This document shows positions 26,591 through 39,466 of a stretch of 64,000 nt of DNA, one piece after another. The DNA lies in assembly GCA_946480445.1 (NCBI GenBank), contig CAMLJN010000005.1, positions 141,117 through 205,116 on the forward strand. The letters are read 5' to 3'. Position 1 is the stretch's first letter. Each line of letters opens with the position of its first letter. The stretch is from an uncultured Buttiauxella sp. Its GTDB lineage: Bacteria; Pseudomonadota; Gammaproteobacteria; Enterobacterales; Enterobacteriaceae. The notes under the pieces are model-generated. The model ran no database searches. It was not told the origin of the DNA and saw nothing but the letters and a program-made list of their open reading frames with translations. A program made the translations under genes and the position numbers.

Positions 26591-27502
26591 ATGAATAAAC
26601 GAGCGTTAAAAATGACGAAAAAAAATAATAATGAATCTCACTCCCGCTCATCAGAAACAAAAAAATGCACGCTGGTTAGCGTCAGCATTAATATTTTCTT
26701 ATCAACAGCTCAAATTGTTGCAGGCCTCTTATCCGGTTCCCAGGGGCTTATTGCAGATGGGATTCATTCTCTTTCCGATTTATCGTCAGATTTTGTTGTT
26801 TTAATTGCCAATAAGAAAGGCCAGAAAGCTTCTGATAATGACCACCAATATGGTCACCTGCGTTTTGAAAACGGAGCAAAGCTGATTATTGGTGCAATCC
26901 TGTTTTTCGTGGGTCTGGGAATGCTCTGGACGGCAGGAGAAAAACTGCTTAATTCCAGCGTATATCAGGAGGTAAAACCGGTCGCGCTGTGGGTGGCTTT
27001 ACTGGCTCTGGTGATAAAAGAAACATTATTCCGGTATATGCTCAGGACCGGAAAACGTATCCAGTCATCTTTATTAATTGCTAATGCATGGCATGCCCGG
27101 GCTGATGCGGCATCTTCAGTAGTGGTAGCCGTGGGCATTGCCGGTAACTTGCTGGGTTTCCCTATGATGGATTTACTGGCAACCCTGGTGGTCGGTATCC
27201 TGATTACCCGGATGGGCGTCCATTTTTCCTCAGATGCCCTGCAGGACCTGATGGATCGTTCCGTTGATGCGGAAATGGAACAAAAAATAAGAAATTGCCT
27301 GTTATCTACCGCTGGCGTGGCAGGCGTACATGATTTGAAAACGCGTAAGATGGGTGACTTTGCCCTCGTTGATGTCCATCTGGAGGTGAATGGGGATCTC
27401 AGCATCCGAGAAGGTCATGACATCGCCGTAGAGGCCAGAAAGAGAGTGATGAGCGCCCTGAATGTCCTTAATGTCATGATTCATCTCGATCCCGTAGGCT
27501 AA
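26591..27502 (+). CDS. Cation diffusion facilitator (CDF) metal exporter
   Basis: 303 residues with six membrane helices. The helix-2 site ADGIHSLSDLSSD and the helix-5 site HARADAASS carry the HxxxD pairs that bind the exported divalent metal; the C-terminal cytosolic domain (about 215-303) has HDLKTRKMGDFALVDVHLEV. CDF proteins swap Zn2+, Fe2+, Mn2+ or similar for protons at the inner membrane. The His/Asp pattern (H and D rather than D and D in helix 2) suits Zn rather than Mn, but this is inference. A second ATG at 26612 is possible. Low-GC 5' end. Confidence 0.88.
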   Translation: MNKRALKMTKKNNNESHSRSSETKKCTLVSVSINIFLSTAQIVAGLLSGSQGLIADGIHSLSDLSSDFVVLIANKKGQKASDNDHQYGHLRFENGAKLIIGAILFFVGLGMLWTAGEKLLNSSVYQEVKPVALWVALLALVIKETLFRYMLRTGKRIQSSLLIANAWHARADAASSVVVAVGIAGNLLGFPMMDLLATLVVGILITRMGVHFSSDALQDLMDRSVDAEMEQKIRNCLLSTAGVAGVHDLKTRKMGDFALVDVHLEVNGDLSIREGHDIAVEARKRVMSALNVLNVMIHLDPVG

Positions 27503-27622
27503 CTTCCGTGAGCGCCAGACAGTGTCCCGGCGGCAACTCTTTGGCAGCGGGCTGAGAAATACGGATCTGATGAGCAAAAACTCAAAACTCACGCAGCGGC
27601 TGCCCCTGACCTTTTCACCCTT

Positions 27623-27644
27623 TTAATCAATGCAGATCACATTT
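27623..27644. promoter_or_regulatory. Possible CRP site upstream of the bgl operon
   Basis: The right half AGATCACATTT matches the CRP consensus fully; the left half is poor. It is centred about 60 bases upstream of the predicted start, a usual activating position. Confidence 0.35.
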
Positions 27645-27658
27645 TTTATCTATAACGA

Positions 27659-27687
27659 TTGAAACAGGCTAAGGCCACTTAGATAAT
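27659..27687 (+). promoter_or_regulatory. Promoter of the beta-glucoside operon
   Basis: TTGAAA (27659-27664) and GATAAT (27682-27687) with the ideal 17-base spacing, about 27 bases before the RAT element. Confidence 0.7.
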
Positions 27688-27713
27688 CCGCCGAAATAAC
27701 CCATTTTTATGAT

Positions 27714-27742
27714 GGCGTGCTACTGCGAAAGCAGGCAAGACC
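27714..27742 (+). promoter_or_regulatory. RAT antiterminator RNA element
   Basis: GGCGTGCTACTGC, then GAAA, then GCAGGCAAGACC: the 29-nt ribonucleic antiterminator that BglG/LicT-type proteins bind (E. coli bgl: GGATTGTTACTGC...GCAGGCAAAACC). Its 3' end overlaps the first arm of the terminator, so the two structures exclude each other. Confidence 0.9.
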
Positions 27743-27797
27743 AAAATAGAAATGCTCTCCCGCCAAGGGGAGCGTCTCTGTTTTGGTCTTTTTTTTT
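27738..27797 (+). terminator. Conditional terminator in the bgl leader
   Basis: Outer stem AGACCAAAA / TTTTGGTCT, inner stem GCTCTCC / GGGGAGC, then a run of eight or more T. It lies between the promoter and the PTS gene and overlaps RAT by five bases, so transcription passes only when the antiterminator protein holds RAT. Confidence 0.92.
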
Positions 27798-27818
27798 GCC
27801 CCAACACCAGGGAACACT

Positions 27819-31956
<4,138 letters not shown>

Positions 31957-32127
31957 TTTAACGAGAATGGTGGTACAAAGTCCTGTCATTCGCTATCAAA
32001 CTTAAAGGCAACATCTCTCTTAAAATCAAAATAACCGGGAATGTCTTCCCGGAACAATTTTAAAACGTCATCCGGATTAACTGCGCTAAGCAAAACATTG
32101 TCGCAGCGGAATCCGTGAAAACATGAG

Positions 32128-32874
32128 CTACCTGTTTACGCGCGCTAAACTTTCCCGTGTAGGCCCCTGAAAATAGACTGTACTGATATGACAGTTTCGA
32201 GGCTGTATCAGTATAAAACGTATGGTTTCCCAGATAGAACGTCCGTTCAACAACTGCTCTCCCCCCTCAAAAGTATTATTCGAATGTTCGTCCAAATCAC
32301 CGGTTTCAAAGTCGGGTGGATACAAACCTGTTACACGAATATTCTCCTTCGCAAGCTGGTGTGACAATGTCTGTGTGAATCCACTCAGGCCATGCTTACT
32401 CGCAAAAAAGGCGGGATGTGCAATTGAATCAGTAAAACCAGGAATTCCACATGCAGAAATAACTGAAATGATGTCTGCACTTGAGGAGCGTTTTAAGCAC
32501 GGAAGTAAAGCCTGGGTAAGCAAAATTGAGCCAGTAAGGCCAGAATATATAGTATTGACGCATTCCGCTGCCGGCTGGTCATCTAATTTCCCAGACAACC
32601 ATTGCGCTGCGTTGAGAATAAGAATATCTACCGGAGCACCAGAATTTATTATCTGCCGGGAGAAATATTCAATTGATTCTGGCCGGGTTAAATCACACAC
32701 ATATCCCCTTGCCTTACCGCCTTCTGATGAAAGGATACTGCATGTTATCTGAATGTCCTCGGGTCGCCGCGCGCAAAAATCCACGTCGACCCCTTCCCGG
32801 GCGAGCCAGACAACCAGCGCCTGGCCAAATCCATTGCCTCCTCCGGTTACAACCGCTCTTTTCCCTCTCAGCAT
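32128..32874 (-). CDS. Short-chain dehydrogenase/reductase with Phe in place of the catalytic Tyr
   Basis: 248 residues, Rossmann fold. TGGGNGFG at 10-17 is the cofactor loop, CARRP at 34-38 favours NADP(H), and LNAAQ at 88-92 replaces NNAG. Ser140 and Lys160 of the catalytic set are present, but the YxxxK tyrosine is Phe156 (AFFASKHG). The enzyme may be inactive, or have another role. Visibly AT-richer than the flanking sugar operons. It lies alone between the bgl operon and the fructokinase gene. Substrate unknown. Confidence 0.8.
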   Translation of the reverse strand: MLRGKRAVVTGGGNGFGQALVVWLAREGVDVDFCARRPEDIQITCSILSSEGGKARGYVCDLTRPESIEYFSRQIINSGAPVDILILNAAQWLSGKLDDQPAAECVNTIYSGLTGSILLTQALLPCLKRSSSADIISVISACGIPGFTDSIAHPAFFASKHGLSGFTQTLSHQLAKENIRVTGLYPPDFETGDLDEHSNNTFEGGEQLLNGRSIWETIRFILIQPRNCHISTVYFQGPTRESLARVNR

Positions 32875-33001
32875 TCAATTCGCTCCTGTTTTAGCGTTCA
32901 ATTAAACGTTGCTTGAGATATAGCAGTTAAGCACCGGGGGAGATCTTTCCGTTTGTGCCATTCAGGACAGAAAGTTCGCCATGAGTGTTGTCATATTTTA
33001 C

Positions 33002-33047
33002 GGCCGCCAGTTCGCTGATAGCGGGAAGCCGGAGCGAACTGGCGGCC
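33002..33047. repeat. Perfect 14-bp inverted repeat
   Basis: GGCCGCCAGTTCGC (33002-33015) and GCGAACTGGCGGCC (33034-33047) with an 18-base loop. It lies about 65 bases past the fructokinase stop and has no T tail. It may be an mRNA-end structure or the trace of a mobile element. Confidence 0.6.
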
Positions 33048-33112
33048 ATGGAGCCGTACAGCAAGTCATCGTACAGACCGCCACGCAAGTCGCCCCTTTT
33101 TTAGCCCGCAGG

Positions 33113-34066
33113 CTAACGGATTTCCTCTATGTTAAACAGCAGCTCGTGCGTTGACTCCCTGAACGCCATCACCCCCTGCGCATCAGGCAGAGCGGTTAAC
33201 GCCCCTTTCGCCGTGGTTGCCAACGCCCCACAGGCACTAGCTTGCGTCAAAGCCTGTTTGAGCTGCACCAGCCCGTCTAACTGATTGCCCTGTGCCAGAC
33301 TTGCCAGTAATCCAGCCATAAAGGCATCGCCCGCACCGGTCGTATCGAGACTTGTCACATTGTATGCGCTCACCTGAATCACCTGATTTAGCCATAACAC
33401 CATTGACCCTTCAGACCCACATGTCACCACCTTCAGGCGTGACGGATAGCGGTGTAAGATCCTCAGTGCTTTTTCATACTGCGTGGTGCCCGTTAACCAG
33501 TACAGCTCCTCCTGTGAAAGTTTAAGAATATCGGCCTGGTGCGCAAAATGATGTACGGTGTCATACATTTCCTGCGCATCCGGCCACATTTGCTCACGCA
33601 GATTGATGTCAAAACTCAACAGGCCACCTCCCTGCTTGATACGGCCAATAGCGCGAACCAGCGTTTCGCGGCAAGCCGTAGCGACCAGCGCCAGCGAGCA
33701 AAAATGCAGAATGTCGTTACCCAGCTCCGGAAGAATGTCGGCTGTCAAAAACTGATCGGCTGAGGGATCGACCAGAAAGGTAAAACTGCGATCGCCTTCG
33801 TCACCGAGGGAAACCAGTACGGTACTGGTCCGGTGCTGCGTATCGAACTGCATATGCCGGGTATCCACGCCTTGCTCAGCCAGCGAATTTTGCAGAAAAT
33901 GGCCGAACGGATCATCGCCGGTTCGACCGATAAAACCGCTGTCGCATCCCAGACGCGCTGCCCCGACCGCGACATTGAACGGCGCACCGCCCGCGCAGGC
34001 GCTGAACTGCATTTCCCCCAGTGGCAATAAATCAATTACCGCGTCGCCTAATGCCCAGATCTTCAT
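33113..34066 (-). CDS. cscK: Fructokinase (PfkB family)
   Basis: 317 residues. Ribokinase fold with the substrate motif GGAPFNVAVGAARLG near 26-40 and the catalytic anion hole DTTGAGDAFMAGLL near 243-256 (Asp of GAGDAF is the base). It phosphorylates fructose released by the invertase. Similar to CscK and ScrK; the lack of a sucrose PTS and the presence of an invertase acting on free sugar favour the Csc type. Last gene of the four-gene operon, 26 bases after the porin. Confidence 0.88.
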   Translation of the reverse strand: MKIWALGDAVIDLLPLGEMQFSACAGGAPFNVAVGAARLGCDSGFIGRTGDDPFGHFLQNSLAEQGVDTRHMQFDTQHRTSTVLVSLGDEGDRSFTFLVDPSADQFLTADILPELGNDILHFCSLALVATACRETLVRAIGRIKQGGGLLSFDINLREQMWPDAQEMYDTVHHFAHQADILKLSQEELYWLTGTTQYEKALRILHRYPSRLKVVTCGSEGSMVLWLNQVIQVSAYNVTSLDTTGAGDAFMAGLLASLAQGNQLDGLVQLKQALTQASACGALATTAKGALTALPDAQGVMAFRESTHELLFNIEEIR

Positions 34067-34092
34067 AAATTCCCCTTAACATAAATCAGCTA

Positions 34093-35433
34093 TCAGAACA
34101 GATATTTAAAGCGTACCCGTGCGCCGTAGCGTTCGTCGTTGCTGCCGCTTTCAGACGCCGAGGTATCAAGCCAGGAGGCGTATGCCCCGAGGTAAATAAT
34201 GAAATTGGGCATATCCATAATGTTCGGTAGTTGCCATGAAGTATGGACAGTGTGAATGTCGTAGCGGCCCGGGGCGAGGATCGCGCAGTCGCTGTCACAG
34301 TCGGCGCTTACGCCTGCCATGTTGAACTGGTCGATTTTGTTGTGGGCATAGATGTAGCCTAATTCCACGCGATGCCACAATGCGTTGATACCGACGCTGA
34401 AGTCCTTTTCGTCTGCCGCATCGAGATAAGCCGTGCTCACATTGACTACCGCACCGTTTTCCGCGTCGGTTTTCAACGTGTTCCAGCTCATTGTCATGCC
34501 GTAACCGGTGCGGCTGGACTGATCCTCAAAGCGACCGTTCTCCTGCTTATAGCCATAGGCGTTATTCACTAAATTGCTCTCCAGTGCGGCGGCCACCGAC
34601 CACGGGCCGGACTGCCACGCGACCACCGGACGGACATACACCACGTTTTTACGGTTATCCAGTGCGTTGCCGTGATAGTTGCGATCGACGAAGAGCGAAC
34701 TGCCATCTTCAACCAGCGTATTGACCTCGAAATACCAGTTATCTCTATTTTTGCTGAGCAGGAAATTACCGCCGCTATTGCTGCGGCCTCGCCCTTCTTT
34801 CATCATATAGATATAGCCGTAACCGTCGCTGTAGAGGTCGTTGGCAGTATTACCGGAATATTCAATAAAGGTATCCTGATTTAACGGGAACATGTCCCAT
34901 GCTTCAAAGCGACCTATTTTAATTTTCCAGTCATCCTGCTGACCGAAGAAAAATGCCGCGTCGTCGAGATTCATTTTGCCGCTCATGTCCGCCAGCGGCT
35001 GCACGCTGAAACCGGCAAATTTGCCGTCAGTGCCCTTTCTCATGCCATCAAAACCAAGAAGAATGCGCCCGTTAATATCCCAGCGTTCTTTTTCACCCGG
35101 CGTCCATTTTTTATTGGCGCTGGTTTTAAGCGAGGTAAGGCCACCGGTACGGCTGGCCCCGTCCAGATTAAATTCAACATCGCCATAGAATTTTAAATCG
35201 ACGTTATCGTTAACCTGTAGCGAGGGTTTTGCCGGTGCGCTGCTGGCAATAGCGCGGGGCTGATGCTGCTTTAAAGTACGGATCTCAGCTTCCGCGCTGG
35301 CGGCGCGCGCTTCGGTGGTTTTTAGTCGGTTTTCCATTTGTGTCAGCCGTTCTTCAAGAGAAAGGCTATCGCGCGCGCAGGCCACGCCGCTAAATACAGA
35401 CGTCAACATACAACCGATTAAGATTATTTTCAT
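34093..35433 (-). CDS. Carbohydrate-specific outer-membrane porin (ScrY/RafY-like)
   Basis: 446 residues from ATG 35433 (AAAGG upstream); the open frame starts 18 codons earlier. A signal peptide ends about residue 20 (FSGVACA). Residues 24-55 (LEERLTQMENRLKTTEARAA) form a short coiled coil as in ScrY, followed by a LamB-type beta barrel that starts VDLKFYGDVEFNLDG and ends with the outer-membrane signature ARVRFKYLF. It should let sucrose, raffinose or fructo-oligosaccharides cross the outer membrane. E. coli csc lacks such a gene, so this operon resembles the scr and raf systems in this respect. Confidence 0.85.
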   Translation of the reverse strand: MKIILIGCMLTSVFSGVACARDSLSLEERLTQMENRLKTTEARAASAEAEIRTLKQHQPRAIASSAPAKPSLQVNDNVDLKFYGDVEFNLDGASRTGGLTSLKTSANKKWTPGEKERWDINGRILLGFDGMRKGTDGKFAGFSVQPLADMSGKMNLDDAAFFFGQQDDWKIKIGRFEAWDMFPLNQDTFIEYSGNTANDLYSDGYGYIYMMKEGRGRSNSGGNFLLSKNRDNWYFEVNTLVEDGSSLFVDRNYHGNALDNRKNVVYVRPVVAWQSGPWSVAAALESNLVNNAYGYKQENGRFEDQSSRTGYGMTMSWNTLKTDAENGAVVNVSTAYLDAADEKDFSVGINALWHRVELGYIYAHNKIDQFNMAGVSADCDSDCAILAPGRYDIHTVHTSWQLPNIMDMPNFIIYLGAYASWLDTSASESGSNDERYGARVRFKYLF

Positions 35434-35485
35434 CGGGAAACCTTTATTATTATTGCGTAGGGGATAATCCGGCGAGAGAGACAGC

Positions 35486-35517
35486 AATAACCCGCCCGTC
35501 GCCAGGGACGGGTTATT
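35486..35517. repeat. Hairpin between invertase and porin genes
   Basis: AATAACCCG / CGGGTTATT with extra pairing inside. In operon direction (minus) there is no T tail, so it is probably an mRNA-stability or processing element that separates the levels of the two proteins; on the plus strand it would be a terminator. Confidence 0.5.
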
Positions 35518-35534
35518 TTTAATGTCTGTTTTAT

Positions 35535-36968
35535 TTATTCAAGCTGCCATGCGCCGCCGTCGAATAATGATGCCTTGCCGCTCCAGGCAAATAACTGCAA
35601 TTCACGACGTCCGGTATCCGGATAAATACGACTACTGAGACATGCCTCACCGTTATTGACAAAGACTTCAACGGATGAGCTGTCGATAAACAGCCGCAGA
35701 TGCAGATCGCGATTGAGGGTTAACGGCACGCTACGCGTCCCGCATAAACCGTGCTGCGGATAGTGACGTTCCAGCACAAGACGCTGCTGCTGGGCATCAA
35801 CATATACCCGCAGCCCCTCACCGAGGCTCAGGCCATACTGTTCAGCATTGCTGTCAGCCGTTTTCCAGTTGAGCACAACTTCCACAGCTTCGGCATTTTT
35901 CGCCACGCCGATCTGTTGATTGTTCAGCGTGCTGACCGCCCACGGGAACCAGCTTTGACGCAGGCTTTCCACCTCTTTGGCCGGGCGCATTTGCAGACGA
36001 TTATCGGCGCTGAGGCTCAGCTCTCGCGGCAGGGAGAGCATACCGGCCCAGCCATCCTGCTGCTCCGGCAGCGGTGATTCCCACATATCCAGCCAGCCAA
36101 TGACAATGCGTCGTCCGTCAGGTGTCAGAAAGCTCTGAGGGGCGTAAAAGTCATGACCATGATCCATTTCGACAAACTCACCGTCACGAACAAACGGCTG
36201 CCCGGGCTGCCAGTCCCCCAGCAGATAGCCGCTCTGGAACAGATTGCGATTTTTGAATCCCTGAGCAGTCATACCCTGCGGAGAGAACATCAGCACACGC
36301 TGATTACCCAGGGTGAAGAAGTCCGGGCATTCCCACATGAACCCCATTCCCGCTTCCGCTTCGTCCAGTACACCTTCTTCCTGCCACTGGCGCAGATCCG
36401 CTGAGCGATACAGACGCACCTGCCCGGTCTCGCCCTGGCGTGAGCCGACGATCATGTACCAGTCATCCCCTTCGCGCCAGACTTTCGGATCGCGGAAATG
36501 GTGCACGTCTGGCGGCGTGTCCACCACAATGCCCTGCCGCTCAAAGTGAATACCGTCGCGGCTGGTTGCCAGACACTGCACCTGATAGAGGTTGTCTTCG
36601 TTACTGGCGTCACCGTGAAACTTATGTCCAGTGTAGATCAGCGCCAGGGTGTCGCCGTCCACCACCGCCGAGCCGGAAAAGCAGCCATCTTTATCTTCCG
36701 GCCCTTCCGGGGCAATCGCCACGGGTAAATGCTCCCAGTGCAGCAGATCCTGACTGCGCGCATGTCCCCAGTGCATCGGTCCCCATTGCGTGGAGTACGG
36801 ATGATGCTGGTAAAAGGCGTGATACCAGCCGTCGAACCACACCAGTCCGTTGGGATCGTTCATCCAGCCCGCTCGTGCGGCCAGATGGTAGCGCGGATAC
36901 CAGCGCAGGTTGAGCGCATCGCACTTCGCTTTAATTTCCTGTTCAGCATTAGCAATTGAGTAGGTCAT
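35535..36968 (-). CDS. cscA: Beta-fructofuranosidase / sucrose hydrolase (GH32)
   Basis: 477 residues from ATG 36968, chosen for its AGAGTGA ribosome site; another ATG lies six codons earlier. Five-blade propeller with the nucleophile Asp38 in WMNDPNGLVWF, the transition-state Asp in FRDPKVW and the acid/base Glu in WECPDFF; a C-terminal beta-sandwich includes IDSSSVEVFVNNGE. It hydrolyses sucrose, and perhaps short fructo-oligosaccharides, to free glucose and fructose in the cytosol (no signal peptide). Lies 18 bases after the permease gene. Confidence 0.92.
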   Translation of the reverse strand: MTYSIANAEQEIKAKCDALNLRWYPRYHLAARAGWMNDPNGLVWFDGWYHAFYQHHPYSTQWGPMHWGHARSQDLLHWEHLPVAIAPEGPEDKDGCFSGSAVVDGDTLALIYTGHKFHGDASNEDNLYQVQCLATSRDGIHFERQGIVVDTPPDVHHFRDPKVWREGDDWYMIVGSRQGETGQVRLYRSADLRQWQEEGVLDEAEAGMGFMWECPDFFTLGNQRVLMFSPQGMTAQGFKNRNLFQSGYLLGDWQPGQPFVRDGEFVEMDHGHDFYAPQSFLTPDGRRIVIGWLDMWESPLPEQQDGWAGMLSLPRELSLSADNRLQMRPAKEVESLRQSWFPWAVSTLNNQQIGVAKNAEAVEVVLNWKTADSNAEQYGLSLGEGLRVYVDAQQQRLVLERHYPQHGLCGTRSVPLTLNRDLHLRLFIDSSSVEVFVNNGEACLSSRIYPDTGRRELQLFAWSGKASLFDGGAWQLE

Positions 36969-36986
36969 TATTTTCACTCTTTTCAT

Positions 36987-38225
36987 TCAAATAGTGGAAA
37001 GTCTGGCGACCTGCGGATCCGCCGAAACATCGCCGGTTCGCAGCAAAAATAGGGAGATAAAGGTGATGCAGAACACCAGCGAGCCCATAAACAGATAGGA
37101 TTCAGCGAAGCCATATTTTTCGTAGCTGTAGCCCGCCAGCGGCGACAGCACCGAGGCGATCACCGAACTGGTGCAGGCGAAGCCCACCAAATAGAGCGTT
37201 GATGACAAACGCCTGTCGAAATGCAAGCTGTTGTATTTGAAGATCGCCACCAGCAGTACCGGCAGCTCGACGGCGTGCAGCAGTTTGGTAATCGAGATCA
37301 GCAGCGGCCCTTCCACCAGACCGGAGGCGATCATACGCATCGCCATCACCATGCCTGCGAAGATCAGGCCATTTTTAGCGCCCACGCGATTCACCAGCCA
37401 CGGCGCGCAGAACATCCCCACCGCTTCAAGAAAGACCTGGAACGAGTTCAGATAGCCGTACATCGCATTTCCTTCCTGCGGCGTGGCGAACTGCGACGAG
37501 AAATAGACCGGGAATTGCTGATCGTACACGCTGTAAATACAGGTGCCGACGACGAAGAACACCAGCGCCCAGAAGCGCGGCAGGGTCAGCAGACGCAGCG
37601 CGTCGTGCAGCGTCACTTTGCCACCCGCCACGGCCTCCTGCATGGCATGGGGCGCAGAGGAGACCCGCAGCCGGGCCAGCAGCACCATAAACACCAGACC
37701 GGAACAGCTGGCCACCACAAAATTCAGCCTCGGATCGATGTTAAACAGCAACCCGGCAAAAAACGTCGCTACCGCCCAGCCTAACGACCCCCACATCCGC
37801 GCTTTGCCGAATTCGAATTGGCTCTGACGCGCTACCCGCTCGGTATAGGATTCCAGCACGCCGATGCCGCCGTTAAAAGTCAGACCGATGAAAATGCCGC
37901 CGAACACGCTGCCGAGCAAGATGTTGAACTTCAGCAGATGCCCGAACAGCAGATAGCACGGGCCGGAAAGGCTCAGCATCGCCGTGAGATACCACAGCAG
38001 ATGCTTGCGCAGGCCAAGCTTGTCCTGAATAAAGCCGTAGCAAATCTGCGCGCACAGCGCCGAGATCGACAGCACTGCAAAAATAATCCCCGTATCCCCC
38101 GCTTTTAGCCCGATTTCCTGATGCAGCCAGATAGAAAGCAGCGAGCCTGAGGAGGACCAGGTGACAAAAAAGAAGAACAGCAAGGCACTGAGTAAAGGAT
38201 AACTTTGAGAGGGATGGACTTTCAT
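36987..38225 (-). CDS. cscB: LacY/CscB-family sugar:H+ symporter
   Basis: 412 residues from ATG 38225; a TTG eight codons earlier is less likely. Twelve helices. Family marks are FIQDKLGLRKHLLW (motif A loop), GVLESYTERVARQSQFEFGKARMWGS with the Glu/Arg pair used in sugar binding, and KLLHAVELPVLLVAIFKY near the substrate and proton site. Belongs to the oligosaccharide:H+ symporters with LacY, RafB, MelY and CscB. The invertase and fructokinase beside it point to sucrose or a fructo-oligosaccharide; raffinose cannot be excluded, but no alpha-galactosidase gene is present. First gene of the operon. Confidence 0.88.
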   Translation of the reverse strand: MKVHPSQSYPLLSALLFFFFVTWSSSGSLLSIWLHQEIGLKAGDTGIIFAVLSISALCAQICYGFIQDKLGLRKHLLWYLTAMLSLSGPCYLLFGHLLKFNILLGSVFGGIFIGLTFNGGIGVLESYTERVARQSQFEFGKARMWGSLGWAVATFFAGLLFNIDPRLNFVVASCSGLVFMVLLARLRVSSAPHAMQEAVAGGKVTLHDALRLLTLPRFWALVFFVVGTCIYSVYDQQFPVYFSSQFATPQEGNAMYGYLNSFQVFLEAVGMFCAPWLVNRVGAKNGLIFAGMVMAMRMIASGLVEGPLLISITKLLHAVELPVLLVAIFKYNSLHFDRRLSSTLYLVGFACTSSVIASVLSPLAGYSYEKYGFAESYLFMGSLVFCITFISLFLLRTGDVSADPQVARLSTI

Positions 38226-38258
38226 CGTGGCGATCTCATGTAGGGTCAATGCGCAAAT

Positions 38259-38270
38259 GGTAACGTTAAC
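38259..38270. promoter_or_regulatory. LacI-type operator 1
   Basis: GGTAACGTTAAC, a near-perfect palindrome centred at 38264.5, in the region between cscB and cscR. It shares 11 of 12 bases with operator 2. Likely target of the divergent LacI-type regulator. Confidence 0.75.
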
Positions 38271-38300
38271 AAAAGATTGCCATCACGCCGTTTTGCTGGC

Positions 38301-38322
38301 ATTTATGATGTTAATCACAAAA
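38301..38322. promoter_or_regulatory. CRP site in the csc control region
   Basis: TATGA-TGTTAA-TCACA matches the CRP consensus TGTGA-N6-TCACA at nine of ten positions. It lies between the two operators, so activation by cAMP-CRP and repression should compete. Confidence 0.65.
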
Positions 38323-38334
38323 GTTAACGTTAAC
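38323..38334. promoter_or_regulatory. LacI-type operator 2
   Basis: GTTAACGTTAAC, a perfect 12-bp palindrome centred at 38328.5. Its centre is 64 bp (about six helical turns) from that of operator 1, suitable for a repressor-held loop around the CRP site. Confidence 0.8.
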
Positions 38335-38470
38335 ATAACAAAAGTGAGATCAGGATCAACCCGGGGAGTGAAAGGTTTGCGACACGCCCGAAAAAGAATA
38401 GCGTATGATCCTTTCACATCAGCAACTTAGTAATAAAGCTTTCGCAACGCGGTAATGATGGAGTAAGACA

Positions 38471-39466
38471 ATGGCCTCCCTGAAAGATGTGGCAAAATTG
38501 GCAAACGTATCGCTGATGACCGTTTCCCGCGCGCTCAACAGCCCGGAGCGGCTAAAGCCTGAAACCCTGGCCCGCGTACAAGAAGCCATCAGGCAGACGA
38601 ACTATGTGCCGGATCTGTCAGCAAAGAAGGTCCGCGGAGCTCATGCCTCCCCCTGCACCATCGGCGTTCTTGCGCTGGATACGGTGACCACCCCCTTCTC
38701 GGTGGAGATCACCCTATCCATCGAAGAAACCGCCCGCGCCCACGGCTGGAACAGTTTTGTGGTCAACATGTTTTCCGATGACAGCCCGGAAACCATGGTC
38801 GATCTTCTGCTCTCTCACCGTCCGGACGGCATTATCTATACCACCATGGGTCTGCGACAGGTTCCGCTGCCCGCCAGGCTGCTGACACTGCCCTGCGTGC
38901 TGGCGAACTGTGAAAGCCTGCACGATCCGGTGGCAAGCTATATCCCGGACGATGAACAGGGTCAGTACACCGCGGTAAAGGCGCTGCTGGCAGCAGGCTA
39001 TCGTCGTCCCCTCTGTCTGCACTTACCTGCGAAACATTTGGCCACTATCCGCCGCCGTCAGGGGCTGGAACGCGCGTGCCGTGAAGTCGGCGTCGATCCA
39101 GACCAGCTCGACCACGCGTATATGGCGTTCGGCGATGAGCACTATCGCGATATCCCCGACCTGCTGCTGGCGCATATTCAACGCGGCAGGCAGCGCTACG
39201 ACTCGGTGATCTGCGGTAACGATCGCATCGCGTTTATGGTGTATCAGACGCTGCTTGCGCAGGGACTACGCATCCCGCAGGACATGGCAGTGCTGGGCTA
39301 CGACAATATGGTGGGTATTGGCGATCTGTTCATCCCGCCGCTGTCGACGGTACAGCTACCGCATTATGAAATTGGCCGCCTGAGTGCGCTGCACATCATT
39401 AATCAGCAAACACATTGCGATACCGTTCGCGTGGAAAGCCCGCTGCTGCTGCGCGAGTCGCTGTAA
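38471..39466 (+). CDS. cscR: LacI-family repressor of the sucrose operon
   Basis: 331 residues. N-terminal helix-turn-helix ASLKDVAKLANVSLMTVSRA at 2-21 and hinge region, then a periplasmic-binding-protein-like core with PDGIIYTTMG, CGNDRIAFMVYQTLL and LGYDNMVGIGDLF. Divergent from cscB; the shared region has two palindromic operators and a CRP site. It should release DNA on binding the sugar or fructose. GGAGTAAG precedes the ATG. Confidence 0.9.
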   Translation: MASLKDVAKLANVSLMTVSRALNSPERLKPETLARVQEAIRQTNYVPDLSAKKVRGAHASPCTIGVLALDTVTTPFSVEITLSIEETARAHGWNSFVVNMFSDDSPETMVDLLLSHRPDGIIYTTMGLRQVPLPARLLTLPCVLANCESLHDPVASYIPDDEQGQYTAVKALLAAGYRRPLCLHLPAKHLATIRRRQGLERACREVGVDPDQLDHAYMAFGDEHYRDIPDLLLAHIQRGRQRYDSVICGNDRIAFMVYQTLLAQGLRIPQDMAVLGYDNMVGIGDLFIPPLSTVQLPHYEIGRLSALHIINQQTHCDTVRVESPLLLRESL

